Shown: positions 51,970-60,135 of the stretch, piece by piece | How the letters are laid out: each line of letters starts with the position of its first letter | How positions within the stretch are numbered: the first letter of the stretch is position 1 | Assembly: GCA_040751755.1 (NCBI GenBank) | Contig: JBFMHC010000040.1 | Location: forward strand, 171,530 to 235,529 | Direction: 5' to 3' | DNA length: 64,000 bases | Source of the DNA: PFJX01 sp040751755 | GTDB lineage: Bacteria; Pseudomonadota; Gammaproteobacteria; Burkholderiales; Thiobacillaceae | The notes under the pieces: model-generated | Database searches by the model: none | What the model was told of the DNA's origin: nothing | The model's input: only the letters and a program-made list of their open reading frames with translations | Translations under genes and position numbers: made by a program

Positions 51970-53457
51970 TCAGGGGGGCGACGGATTGCTGTCGGTCGCC
52001 TGTGAGTTGGGTTCGGCGCTGCCGCCATCCTTGGAGGTGCGGCGCGGATCGGAGTCGAAGATCAGGCCAAGTTCATCGGCTCGCTGGTTATCCAAGGCGA
52101 TCTCGCGGTCAACGTCCTCGGCGTCGTAACCGAACGCCGAGATGGCTTCCGAGCGCGACATCAAGCCCGCGCGGATCGCCAGCAGCATCGCCTTGAATTC
52201 CTTCTCGGGATCGACCCATTGCCAGCCCTGCGGAATCCATTTGCAGGCGATGTAGTCACGCCGATGTCTGGCATAGCCTGGCGCCGTGAGGCTGCCGGAC
52301 AGCACTGCTTGATCGAGCCAGGCATTCCAGACCGGGCGACACAGCTGATGCACCAGAACGCCATGCTGAATAGCTTCGGTGCGACGGCGGAACTCCAGCA
52401 TTCCGGCGCGGATCGAGGAGTAATTGACGCCGGAAAGATCACCGGTCAGCTGCTCGTAGGTCACGCCAATGGCGGCGGCGACCGCGCGAAACTGCGCGCG
52501 CAGAAATTCGCCGTAGCTGCCACCCACGTCGGCGGGATCGGAGAACTTCACGTCCTCGCCGGGTTCCAGGATTTGCAGCGTCCCGGGCTCCATTCCCGCC
52601 AGCGCGATGCCTGCATCGTTGGCCACGCCTTCACCCAGCAGGTTGTCCTCGGGAGACAGGCGCGTGATGAAGCCGGCGAACATCGCGGCGGTTTTCTTGC
52701 GCACGAGCTCGGCGTCGTCGTACTGGTCGAGTTCGTTGAGTTTCACCAGGGCGCGCGCCAGCCACGGCTCGCCCCGTATCTGTCCGGGGCGCAGCACGCG
52801 GTAGAGGTGCATGATCTCGTCCGCCGGCACGCGCACCGTGTCCTGGCCGCCTTGTCCGGACATCGGGGAAAGCCGGCCGTCCTCCGGATGCGAGCGGTAC
52901 AGGTGATACGCCACCCGCCGCCCCATCGAATCGAATTCGATGCCGGAGCGCACGACATTGCCGGACGGCAGTTCCGTGTTGAGATTCAGCGGCAGGTGTT
53001 CGGCCTCGAGCAACTGCAGTTGCAGCGGCACGACCAGACCGTCCTCGGGGCGGCGGGGGCGCAACCGGATCAGACATTCACCCCCTTCGCACATCGCCCG
53101 GGCAGCCAGCGCCTGCAGGCCGTAGAAATCGGTCTGCCCGCTGGCGTCGGCCTGCTCGGTCCAGTCGCGCCACAGCGCTTGCACGTCAGCGCGGAAGGTT
53201 TCGTCCTTGGCCATCGACTGCGGCTTGATGCCGGTGCCGACTGCGTTGGACACGAAGGCTTCGATTCCGGCGTTGGCCCAGGCGTTGCGGCGCACCAGGT
53301 CACGCGATTTCACACGCAGCTCGTGGGAGGTCGCCAGCATGGCGGCCACGGCGCCCGGATTCCCAGGCATCCACGCAAGGGCTCGCCGCCCGCGTCCGGC
53401 TGCTTCGTGAACAGGTGACGGGCCGAACAGGCTGCGGATTTTGGAATACCACGCCAT
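51970..53457 (-). CDS. Phage portal protein (lambda B family)
   Basis: A 495-residue portal ring protein: AWYSKIRSLFGPSPVHEAAG, RDLVRRNAWANAGIEAFVSN, ARAMCEGGECLIRLRPRR and DLSGVNYSSIRAGMLEFRRR are characteristic of lambda-family portals. It forms the dodecameric channel at the unique capsid vertex. The ATG at 53457 gives the family N-terminus; it lies 2 nt after the gpW-like stop. Confidence 0.93.
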   Translation of the reverse strand: MAWYSKIRSLFGPSPVHEAAGRGRRALAWMPGNPGAVAAMLATSHELRVKSRDLVRRNAWANAGIEAFVSNAVGTGIKPQSMAKDETFRADVQALWRDWTEQADASGQTDFYGLQALAARAMCEGGECLIRLRPRRPEDGLVVPLQLQLLEAEHLPLNLNTELPSGNVVRSGIEFDSMGRRVAYHLYRSHPEDGRLSPMSGQGGQDTVRVPADEIMHLYRVLRPGQIRGEPWLARALVKLNELDQYDDAELVRKKTAAMFAGFITRLSPEDNLLGEGVANDAGIALAGMEPGTLQILEPGEDVKFSDPADVGGSYGEFLRAQFRAVAAAIGVTYEQLTGDLSGVNYSSIRAGMLEFRRRTEAIQHGVLVHQLCRPVWNAWLDQAVLSGSLTAPGYARHRRDYIACKWIPQGWQWVDPEKEFKAMLLAIRAGLMSRSEAISAFGYDAEDVDREIALDNQRADELGLIFDSDPRRTSKDGGSAEPNSQATDSNPSPP

Positions 53458-53459
53458 GT

Positions 53460-53681
53460 TCAGAACCCTTTGCCGGTGGTGACCCGGATCTGGCGTGGCG
53501 CGCCAGGCCACAGTCCGGTGTCCACGGCCTGCTCGAAGAGGTCGCGCTTGACCGCGCGAATGGCGGCCTGGAGTTCATCGACGCTGCGGTACTCGACGGT
53601 CTTGTCGCCAAAGGTCACGCGCTTTTCGCCCTTGACAAGCGCCGCTTCCAGTGCGTCGAGGTGTGCTTGTGTGTAGGCCAT
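53460..53681 (-). CDS. Phage gpW-like head-tail connector
   Basis: A 73-residue protein: AYTQAHLDALEAALVKGEKR then VTFGDKTVEYRSVDELQAAI. This is the gpW pattern of helix, beta hairpin and helix, which joins head and tail. It is placed directly before the portal as in lambda. Starts at the ATG at 53681, sharing a base with the upstream stop. Confidence 0.88.
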   Translation of the reverse strand: MAYTQAHLDALEAALVKGEKRVTFGDKTVEYRSVDELQAAIRAVKRDLFEQAVDTGLWPGAPRQIRVTTGKGF

Positions 53682-54073
53682 CAGCGGAACACCGTAAGGT
53701 TGATTTCGGAGGAGTCGTCGAACGATGCGGCCGTGGTGGCGCAACTGATGTCGACGTACTGGGCGGTCTTCTGGTCGGTGCTGGATCGCACGATGGCAAT
53801 GCGCTGCGTGCCGCTGTTGGTGCTGCTGCGGGCAAGCGCCGTCCAGCAATAGTTGGCGTCGGGCATGGCAACGGCGAAGGTCACGCGGTAGCGGCCTGCC
53901 GCCGTCCGGGTCACGCTGGCCACGTTGTGCGACGAGCGCACGACGATCTGGTTGCCGACGTAGCCGAAGCACACCCACGCCTGGGCGAGGCCTGGGTGGG
54001 TCGCGTCGATCTTGGTCTTGACCTCCAGCCCCACACGACTGGCAAGCAGCGAGATGCGCGATGCGAGGCTCAT
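53681..54073 (-). CDS. Small fibre-like phage protein, copy A
   Basis: A 130-residue protein. The first residues SLASRISLLASRVGLEVKTK resemble those of the neighbour (SLATRIESLVIRVAQEF), a heptad-like trimerisation start. The remainder is an all-beta domain (QAWVCFGYVGNQIVVRSSHN, YRVTFAVAMPDANYCWTALA) like receptor-binding tips of phage tail fibres. Finding such a domain between terminase and portal genes is unusual. Exact role unknown. Confidence 0.7.
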   Translation of the reverse strand: MSLASRISLLASRVGLEVKTKIDATHPGLAQAWVCFGYVGNQIVVRSSHNVASVTRTAAGRYRVTFAVAMPDANYCWTALARSSTNSGTQRIAIVRSSTDQKTAQYVDISCATTAASFDDSSEINLTVFR

Positions 54074-54564
54074 CAGACCAGCGCGCCTTCGAACACTGCG
54101 ACAAAGTCGGTGTCGGTGTTGCCAATATCGCTGGCGGCGACCGCGCCGATGTTGCTGCGCGCCTGTGCCTGCTCCGGGGCGGTCAGCGTCTGAGCGGCGT
54201 CGAAACGCACGCGGTTGTTCACCGCCGTCAGCAGCGCGTCCAGGCCACTGGTGCCGTTTTGCAGCAGCTGCTGGATCTCCAGCAGCGTGTCGTAGGCGGC
54301 GTCCGCTCCACCGAGGATTTCCGCCTTGAGCGCGTCGAGCAGCGTGACGATCTTGCTGGACGAATAGGTGCTGGTAGTGGCGACCTGCGCATCGTCGATC
54401 ACCGCCGAGGAAACGACGGCCGCCTTCAATTCGTTGATGGCGGCGACCAAGCTGGATTTGTCGGTGGTGGTGAGGTTGGCCAGGTTGCCCGCCTTGGCGC
54501 GAACGTCGTTGAACTCCTGCGCGACGCGGATGACCAGGCTTTCGATACGGGTAGCAAGACTCAT
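54073..54564 (-). CDS. Small fibre-like phage protein, copy B
   Basis: A 163-residue mostly helical protein: SLATRIESLVIRVAQEFNDV, NLTTTDKSSLVAAINELKAA and ADAAYDTLLEIQQLLQNGTS. TDKSSLVAAINE is common in phage tail-fibre shafts. It ends with TLTAPEQAQARSNIGAV, another fibre motif. It starts at 54564 and shares a stop/start base with copy A. Probably a fibre shaft or chaperone partner of copy A. Confidence 0.7.
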   Translation of the reverse strand: MSLATRIESLVIRVAQEFNDVRAKAGNLANLTTTDKSSLVAAINELKAAVVSSAVIDDAQVATTSTYSSSKIVTLLDALKAEILGGADAAYDTLLEIQQLLQNGTSGLDALLTAVNNRVRFDAAQTLTAPEQAQARSNIGAVAASDIGNTDTDFVAVFEGALV

Positions 54565-54581
54565 GTTTTCTCCTTGAGGTG

Positions 54582-56546
54582 TCAGGACAGCCAGCGGCTT
54601 TTGATCACGCGCCGACCGGTGTTGCGATTGCCAGAAACAGCGAGGCCACCGCGTTGGGTGGCCTCGTTGATCGATTCAGTAGGTGTTTCAAGGGCTGGCG
54701 GACCGGCCAGCCCCAGTTGTCGCTCCAGTTCCCGCCAGTGACGTTCCTCGAAGCGATCCAGACCCGCCGCCGATGCAGCCGCACGGGCGTAGACGTAGCA
54801 GTCGAGCGCCTCATTGCGTTCGCGCATCTTTTGCCACTCACGCACCGGAAAGCCGTTGCGGTCGCGGCGGGTGATCAGTTGTTCCGCGCAGAGTTGCTGG
54901 ATGAATTCCGCGTCGATCTTGGGCAGGTGGACGTAGCCGGCCGGGTAGATCGGGGTCGCGCCGTCCTCGCCGACGTCCGCGCTCTTGCGCAGGTTGTTGT
55001 AGAACTCCAGCTTGGCGATGCTGACCGCCACCGAGTACACCTTGATGCCCCGGCGCAGCTTCTTGCCACCCTGCGAGACATCGATGGCGGTCGGCGTGCC
55101 GATCAAGGCTGCACCGCGAGGCACCCCCTTGACCGCCATCACACGCGAATCGCGGCAGGCCCGCACAAAGGCGTAGGCCTCCTGCGTTGCAAAGCCGGTA
55201 TCCAGTGCAAAGCGGGCCAGCGGCATCGCCGCGCCGGAGGCGTGTGTCCAGGTTTCGGCCAGCATTTCAGCAAGGCGCTTCCACACCGTGTCGCGGGCGG
55301 TGTCACCCATCAGCACGCGGTGCTCAACCAGCCAGGACTCTTTGCCGCGCCCAAAGGCCCAGACCGACGCCTCGATGCGATCTTTCTGCACGTCGGCTGC
55401 GCCGACCAAGAGCAGACCACCTTGTGGCACGCTTCCAACGCGGTAGTCCTCTCGCCGCTCGACCAGCCGTTGCCAGTCGGGCGCTTCGCCTTCCTCGACC
55501 CAGGTTTCGCCCAGCTCGGTGTTCTTGAAAGTCTTGATGGCAGCGGCCGAGCCGGATTCCTTGTTGACGGCGGCTTCCCACGCGGCGGCGATATCGCGCC
55601 ACGAACGCCAGCCCACCGGGCTGTACAGCGAGGACAGGTGAAAACCCGCCGTCTTGGCGCCGTTCTCCGGGGCCATCGCGCGCCACTCGCCGTGCTCCAG
55701 CATCCACGTTTTGTGATGCTCAGGGATAGCCGTGTCACACGACTCGCAGATGTAGGCGGCGGTTTCCGGTTGGCCCTTGTCCCAACGCAGCTGCTCGAAA
55801 CGCAGCCACTGCCGGTGTGAGCAATGCGGACACGGCACGAAGTAGCGACGTTGGTCGCTGGCCTCGTACTCGCGCTCAATGGCCGATGCCCCCGAAATCG
55901 TCGGCGTCGAGACGATGAAGATCTTGCGCCGCGCAAAGGTGCGCGTGCGCGCCTCGGCCAGCGAGATCGCATCGCCTTCACCCTCGACGTCCAGCGGATA
56001 CCCGTCAACCTCGTCGAGAAACAGATACCGCACCGGCATCGAGCGCAGGCCCACCGCGCTGTTGGCCCCCGTCATCACCAGCACGCCGCCCCGGAACTCC
56101 TTGGCCAGAATGGTGTTGCCTGAGTCGCGTGAGCGCGCCGGGGCGATCAGTTCGGCCAAGGCGGACGATTCCTCGATCAGCGGGTCGATCCGCTGCTTGG
56201 AGTTGCGCTTGGCCATCTCCACCGTCGGCCATACCGCCATCATCGGCCCGGGTGCGTGGTGGATCACATAGCCGATCCAGTTCGATCCCATTTCGGTCGC
56301 GCCAAGCTGCGCGGCCTTCATGAACACCACACGCTCGACCGGCGAGGTCGGCGACAGGCAGTCCATGATGGCCTTGAGGTACGGCGTGCGGCTGGTACGC
56401 CAGCGCCCTGGCTCGGCAGAGGCCTTGCTGGAGAGCATCCGGTGGCGATCTGACCATTCGGACACGGTGAGCAGCGGGTCTGGAGTCAGCCCTTCGCGCC
56501 ACGCGCGTTCGATTTCTGCCGCGCCTTCGTAATCCATGTCCATCAA
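54582..56546 (-). CDS. Phage terminase large subunit (lambda gpA family)
   Basis: A 654-residue DNA-packaging motor. The ATPase region has PVERVVFMKAAQLGATEMGS (Walker A-like), YLFLDEVDGYP (Walker B) and IFIVSTPTISGASAIEREYE; the C-terminal nuclease part includes VGAADVQKDRIEASVWAFGR, ALDTGFATQEAYAFVRACRD and GYVHLPKIDAEFIQQLCAEQ. It is intact and overlaps the small subunit gene by 4 nt (ATGA). Confidence 0.94.
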   Translation of the reverse strand: MMDMDYEGAAEIERAWREGLTPDPLLTVSEWSDRHRMLSSKASAEPGRWRTSRTPYLKAIMDCLSPTSPVERVVFMKAAQLGATEMGSNWIGYVIHHAPGPMMAVWPTVEMAKRNSKQRIDPLIEESSALAELIAPARSRDSGNTILAKEFRGGVLVMTGANSAVGLRSMPVRYLFLDEVDGYPLDVEGEGDAISLAEARTRTFARRKIFIVSTPTISGASAIEREYEASDQRRYFVPCPHCSHRQWLRFEQLRWDKGQPETAAYICESCDTAIPEHHKTWMLEHGEWRAMAPENGAKTAGFHLSSLYSPVGWRSWRDIAAAWEAAVNKESGSAAAIKTFKNTELGETWVEEGEAPDWQRLVERREDYRVGSVPQGGLLLVGAADVQKDRIEASVWAFGRGKESWLVEHRVLMGDTARDTVWKRLAEMLAETWTHASGAAMPLARFALDTGFATQEAYAFVRACRDSRVMAVKGVPRGAALIGTPTAIDVSQGGKKLRRGIKVYSVAVSIAKLEFYNNLRKSADVGEDGATPIYPAGYVHLPKIDAEFIQQLCAEQLITRRDRNGFPVREWQKMRERNEALDCYVYARAAASAAGLDRFEERHWRELERQLGLAGPPALETPTESINEATQRGGLAVSGNRNTGRRVIKSRWLS

Positions 56547-57091
56547 TCCACCCTCGGGCGCATCTCGCCCAGTTCCTGCAGGTGCTCACGCACCGCCGCC
56601 TCCAAGGCGATGTGCATCGTGTGGGGATCGACGCCGAGCTTGGCTGCCATTTGTGCCGAGATGCGTGCGGGCCAGTTGAGCCACGCATCGCGTTCGGAGC
56701 GCGCCAGCTTGAAGACATGGGCGATGGCCTGCGGCCGATCCACCAGCTCGCCCTTGAGTCGGGCCAGACGCACCTTGTTGGTTTGCGCCTTGACCACTTC
56801 GTTGACCGTCCGCGCTTGCAACAAGGACGTGCCACCTGCTGCGGATGTTGCCAATGAGGCTGCTTGCCCGTCTCCTGTGGCCCCGCTGGATTCCTGGACG
56901 GCGACCTTGACCGCGCGGGTGGCCGTGCCATTGCGCGGTGCATCGGAATTGCGCGCCCACTCGCGGTCGACGCGCTCGGCATCAATCGTTCCGTCTGCCT
57001 CCGGCGTGATCCGCCCAGCAGCGATGGCCTTGCGCACCGCTGCATCGGACACCCCTCGGTGGCGTGCGTAGGCACGAATCGAAATACCCAT
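56543..57091 (-). CDS. Phage terminase small subunit (Nu1-like)
   Basis: A 182-residue DNA-binding protein. The N-terminal winged helix (GISIRAYARHRGVSDAAVRK, AIAAGRITPEADGTIDAERV) is the Nu1-type domain that recognises packaging sites; the C-terminal helices (LARSERDAWLNWPARISAQM) bind the large subunit. I choose the ATG at 57091; the frame is open 24 nt more. It is the first gene of the morphogenesis operon. Confidence 0.85.
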   Translation of the reverse strand: MGISIRAYARHRGVSDAAVRKAIAAGRITPEADGTIDAERVDREWARNSDAPRNGTATRAVKVAVQESSGATGDGQAASLATSAAGGTSLLQARTVNEVVKAQTNKVRLARLKGELVDRPQAIAHVFKLARSERDAWLNWPARISAQMAAKLGVDPHTMHIALEAAVREHLQELGEMRPRVD

Positions 57092-57145
57092 ATTTCCCCT
57101 TCGGGGCACCTTCAATCATTTGTTCGTCATTCATGCGAATTGAGG

Positions 57146-57176
57146 TTGGCTTCCATCTGGAACAGCGCGTTCATAC
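57146..57176 (+). repeat. Leader element 1 (before the DUF6900-like gene)
   Basis: TTGGCTTC, 9 nt, CAGCGCGTT, CATAC. Starts 63 nt upstream of the gene. The upstream GAAGCCAA arm found in elements 2 and 3 is missing; the terminase gene begins just upstream on the other strand. Confidence 0.85.
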
Positions 57177-57208
57177 GTTCGTCATCAACACCATGAAAGG
57201 ACACGGAC

Positions 57209-57406
57209 ATGAGCAAGCTCGAACAACTCCTGACCCAGATCGCGCAAAACAAGCTGGGCATCGAAACCCTGGAAACCCGCCGCTCAGACAGCCTCGATTT
57301 CCACGATGTGGCGGTCTGGTGCCTACGCGATGCGCTTGAAGCCGCCTTCAACGCGGGTCTCGAGCAGGGGCGCAATGCCAACCCGCCAGACAAGGCCAAC
57401 ACCTGA
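57209..57406 (+). CDS. Small DUF6900-like protein
   Basis: A 65-residue protein: SKLEQLLTQIAQNKLGIETL then SDSLDFHDVAVWCLRDALEA. The pattern L-x-I-x-TLETRRSDSLDFHD is that of the DUF6900 family, common on plasmids and integrative elements. No catalytic function is known. It is the first of four plus-strand genes with the same leader, divergent from the phage terminase genes. Confidence 0.78.
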   Translation: MSKLEQLLTQIAQNKLGIETLETRRSDSLDFHDVAVWCLRDALEAAFNAGLEQGRNANPPDKANT

Positions 57407-57418
57407 TTGCGAAGCGAA

Positions 57419-57445
57419 GAAGCCAAGCAAAAAGCGCTTGGCTTC
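57419..57445 (+). repeat. Hairpin of leader element 2
   Basis: GAAGCCAAG (57419-57427), 9-nt loop, CTTGGCTTC (57437-57445): a perfect 9-bp hairpin directly after the DUF6900-like stop. Its right arm is the first block of leader element 2. There is no T-run, so it is not a standard terminator. Confidence 0.8.
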
Positions 57446-57468
57446 ACTTGAGAACAGCGCGTTCATCA
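57438..57468 (+). repeat. Leader element 2 (before the DUF3489 gene)
   Basis: TTGGCTTC, 9 nt, CAGCGCGTT, CATCA. The gene begins 63 nt after the first base of the element; the same distance applies to element 1. Confidence 0.85.
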
Positions 57469-57500
57469 CATCACCGTCCACCACATCGAAGGAGCAAAAC

Positions 57501-58064
57501 ATGACCACCACTCAACTGACCCCTGCCCAGCACGCGATCCTGGCCCACGCGGTTGAACACACCAGCGGCAAGATCGACTGGTTCCCCGACAACATCAAAG
57601 GCGGCGCACGCAAGAAGGTGCTCGACGGACTTTTCAACCGCGCACTAATCACAACCGACGGCACCAACTGGTTTGTCGCTGCGGAGGGCTACGACGCCCT
57701 GGGCATTCCGCGTCCCGACGTGAACAGGAAGGGCATCGGTCAGTCCGAAGCCAATCTCGACCGGATCATCGCCAACGCTGAAGGCGCGCCTGCGGCCGCG
57801 AGCGATCCCGAACTGGAAGCCGCCGTAACCGCCGCAGAAGCAACGTGGGTCAAGCCGCGCACCCGCGAGAACAGCAAGCAGGCCGAAGTGATCCGGATGC
57901 TGCAACGCCCCGAGGGCGCAACCATCGGCCAGATCTGCACCGCCACCGGTTGGCAGGCGCACACGGTGCGCGGCACCTTCGCCGGAGCCTTCAAGAAAAA
58001 GCTCGGCCTGAACATCGTCTCGGACAAGCCGAAGGGTGGCGAGCGGATCTACCGCATCGCCTGA
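57501..58064 (+). CDS. DUF3489 protein
   Basis: A 187-residue protein. The C-terminal domain (RENSKQAEVIRMLQRPEGAT, IGQICTATGWQAHTVRGTFA, KKKLGLNIVSDKPKGGERIY) is a winged-helix-like DUF3489 domain. The N-terminal part (TPAQHAILAHAVEHTSGKID) is a second small helical domain. DUF3489 proteins are found mostly on mobile elements; a DNA-binding role is likely. GAAGGAG precedes the ATG. Confidence 0.85.
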   Translation: MTTTQLTPAQHAILAHAVEHTSGKIDWFPDNIKGGARKKVLDGLFNRALITTDGTNWFVAAEGYDALGIPRPDVNRKGIGQSEANLDRIIANAEGAPAAASDPELEAAVTAAEATWVKPRTRENSKQAEVIRMLQRPEGATIGQICTATGWQAHTVRGTFAGAFKKKLGLNIVSDKPKGGERIYRIA

Positions 58065-58123
58065 AAACGAGCACAGCGAGTTTCGGCGAAGCCAAAAAGA
58101 TGGCGAGAGGAGCCATGAATAGC

Positions 58124-58154
58124 TTGGCTTCTCTCCCCACCAGCGCGTTCATAC
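58124..58154 (+). repeat. Leader element 3
   Basis: TTGGCTTC, 9 nt, CAGCGCGTT, CATAC. An upstream arm GAAGCCAA (58088-58095) can pair with TTGGCTTC over a 28-nt loop that itself contains GGC/GCC pairs. The gene starts 70 nt after the element begins. Confidence 0.85.
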
Positions 58155-58193
58155 AGATGTCGTGATTGACGACGCCAAACCAGGAAAACCGCC

Positions 58194-58553
58194 ATGAGCA
58201 CCATGACCATCACCATCGAACGCACCCCACGCACTCTGCAGTTCGCAGGCCAAAGCCTCCAGGTCGAAGAGTTGAGCATCCGCCTACCGTTTGCACGCAA
58301 ACCTGCCGACCTCGGCGAACCGGGCGGGAGCGACCAGCACAATGTCTACGTCACCGAGACCAAGGAGCTCACCCCTGCCGAATTCGACGCCTTTGGGCGC
58401 AGCCTGCTGGTGTCACGCGACTGGCTGCGTGGCAAGGGTGGCGGCACTGGCGACGGCTACCTCTGCGTCGAGGTCACCGCTCCCGGACGCCCTTACCTCT
58501 ACGTCAATCCCGAGGGCGGTGATTACGCCCGCTACGTAGCCCGTCTCGGGTAA
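58194..58553 (+). CDS. Hypothetical small protein of the leader-element cassette
   Basis: A 119-residue protein without membrane segments: STMTITIERTPRTLQFAGQS, then NVYVTETKELTPAEFDAFGR and GYLCVEVTAPGRPYLYVNPE. Mixed alpha-beta pattern; I do not recognise the family. It has the same leader as its neighbours and starts at the ATG at 58194, preceded by CCAGGAAAACCGCC. Confidence 0.72.
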   Translation: MSTMTITIERTPRTLQFAGQSLQVEELSIRLPFARKPADLGEPGGSDQHNVYVTETKELTPAEFDAFGRSLLVSRDWLRGKGGGTGDGYLCVEVTAPGRPYLYVNPEGGDYARYVARLG

Positions 58554-58586
58554 GCGAAATTGATCGAGAAAGAGGCCAGGAACAGC

Positions 58587-58617
58587 TTGGCTTCTCAATC
58601 GAACAGCGCGTTACTAC
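58587..58617 (+). repeat. Leader element 4
   Basis: TTGGCTTC, 9 nt, CAGCGCGTT, ACTAC. An imperfect upstream arm (GAGAAAGAGGCCA, 58566-58578) can pair with TGGCTTCTC. The gene starts 64 nt after the element begins. Confidence 0.85.
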
Positions 58618-58650
58618 AGGTGTCGCAACGATCAACCCGGAGAAGACACC

Positions 58651-59013
58651 ATGACCACCAACCAGATCCCCACCACCCAGAACGAAGCCTGGGGTTTTTG
58701 GGGCACGATGAACGAACACGCCAGCGCCGCATGGCCCCTGGCCATGAACGCCATTTCGGACGCCACCCACCAGCCCCTCGAATCGGTGCGGACCTTCCTC
58801 GACAGCCGTCACGGACGCCACTTTGCCGACGACGTCCAGAACGGCTTGTACCAAGGCCAAGCCTTGCAGGATGCGATCAAGGCCGCCACCCAACGTTGGA
58901 TGGGCTGGACGATTGGCCGCCAGACCAGCAAGCAGTACGGCATCCCGCGCGGCCTGCCTTACCTGACAGGCTTTGTGATCCACTGCGAAATCTGCGAAGA
59001 GCTGGCTGCCTGA
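58651..59013 (+). CDS. Hypothetical protein of the leader-element cassette
   Basis: A 120-residue soluble protein: TTNQIPTTQNEAWGFWGTMN, ASAAWPLAMNAISDATHQPL and TIGRQTSKQYGIPRGLPYLT, ending in HCEICEELAA. Two conserved cysteines near the end (CEIC) might bind metal. Family not recognised; similar proteins occur on plasmids and genomic islands. GGAGAAGACACC precedes the ATG. Its stop overlaps the next ATG (TGATG). Confidence 0.72.
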   Translation: MTTNQIPTTQNEAWGFWGTMNEHASAAWPLAMNAISDATHQPLESVRTFLDSRHGRHFADDVQNGLYQGQALQDAIKAATQRWMGWTIGRQTSKQYGIPRGLPYLTGFVIHCEICEELAA

Positions 59014-59126
59014 TGAAAACGCCCGCCACCGAACGGGAGCAGGCACTGCGTTGGCTGACTGCCAACCGGCGTCCAGACATCTCCATCGAGCAGGCTGTGC
59101 TGGTAATGTGCATTGCACTGCCCTGA
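59013..59126 (+). CDS. Short ORF, probably the truncated 5' end of a gene
   Basis: Only 37 codons: KTPATEREQALRWLTANRRP then DISIEQAVLVMCIALP. It begins by a TGATG overlap with the upstream gene, so it is real translation start context, but it ends abruptly where the base composition becomes AT-richer. I read this as a gene cut by the insertion of the ptx region; a genuinely tiny gene is possible. Confidence 0.5.
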   Translation: MKTPATEREQALRWLTANRRPDISIEQAVLVMCIALP

Positions 59127-59250
59127 GATCTCAGCGCGGTTATCCGTAATCTGCGATTGATTCGTGCTTTTGCAATGCTGTATCGAAACGGCCTAGTAGT
59201 ATTGCCTGCTCCAAATGACTGCGTTCGGCCAGAAGCAGACATTCGTTTTG

Positions 59251-60135
59251 CTATTTATATTCTATTGAGCCTAAATCCGGAGAATGGAGAATCAAATCTG
59301 CAAGGCTTGCCACCGGACCGCTTAACGAAGTTTCTGAGCGATGTACGAGATAAAGATCTTTGTAAACATCTTCTTCAATCGGAATTGCATGTAACCATCC
59401 GCTTGCCTGTTCATGCTTGACCGCGCTTTCCATCACAAGCGAGATTCCTAGCCCTGCGTGGACCGCGTGTTTGACCGCCTCGGTGCTACCTAACTGCATA
59501 CCCACTGTGAACTCTGCCGAGTCGGCACCGGCATATTGTTGTAGTAGGCGCCCAGTTCCGGTAGCCGCTTCGCCTCCAAGCAAGTTCTGGGATTTTAACC
59601 ACTTAAGTGGAATGGTCGACTCGGCAGCCCAAGGATGGCCGGGGCGAACAATGACAACCATCCTCTCGCGCCGCCATACTGTTGAGACGAACCCAGGACG
59701 TGAGTCCCACCACTCCATTACCGCTACATCCACTTCAAGCGTTTCCAGCAAAGCGGCAATCTCGATATTTTTGCCGATCCTCACATCGATCTTGTTTGCT
59801 AATTTATCTTGGAGCGCCTTGATATAGGGTTGTAAAAGATAAATGCCGATATTGGAGCTTGCACCAACGACCAGGCTTTTATTGTGGAGGGCTGCCGTAG
59901 CCTTATGGCTAGTACGGAGCAATTGTTCCGCATAGGGGAAAAAAATCTTTCCCTCCAATGTCAGGCTTTGCGGCATTGTTGCGCGGTCAATCAGCCGGGC
60001 CTGCAAAGACTGCTCCAGCCGCTTGATATGCTGCGTTACTGTTGGCTGGGACAATCCAGTTTGCTTCGCCGCTTCGCGAAAGCCCCCGCATTTGACGACG
60101 GCAATGAACGTCGCCACACGCTCCAGATCTATCAC
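59251..60135 (-). CDS. ptxE: PtxE, LysR-family regulator of the phosphite operon
   Basis: A 294-residue LysR-type regulator. The helix-turn-helix is IAVVKCGGFREAAKQTGLSQ then PTVTQHIKRLEQSLQARL (about 10-50). The substrate-binding domain follows (LHNKSLVVGASSNIGIYLLQ and onward) with DVAVMEWWDSRPG. It starts with a GTG that overlaps the ptxD stop (GTGA) and closes the ptx operon, as in Pseudomonas stutzeri. It probably controls the operon in response to phosphorus state or phosphite. Confidence 0.88.
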   Translation of the reverse strand: MIDLERVATFIAVVKCGGFREAAKQTGLSQPTVTQHIKRLEQSLQARLIDRATMPQSLTLEGKIFFPYAEQLLRTSHKATAALHNKSLVVGASSNIGIYLLQPYIKALQDKLANKIDVRIGKNIEIAALLETLEVDVAVMEWWDSRPGFVSTVWRRERMVVIVRPGHPWAAESTIPLKWLKSQNLLGGEAATGTGRLLQQYAGADSAEFTVGMQLGSTEAVKHAVHAGLGISLVMESAVKHEQASGWLHAIPIEEDVYKDLYLVHRSETSLSGPVASLADLILHSPDLGSIEYK

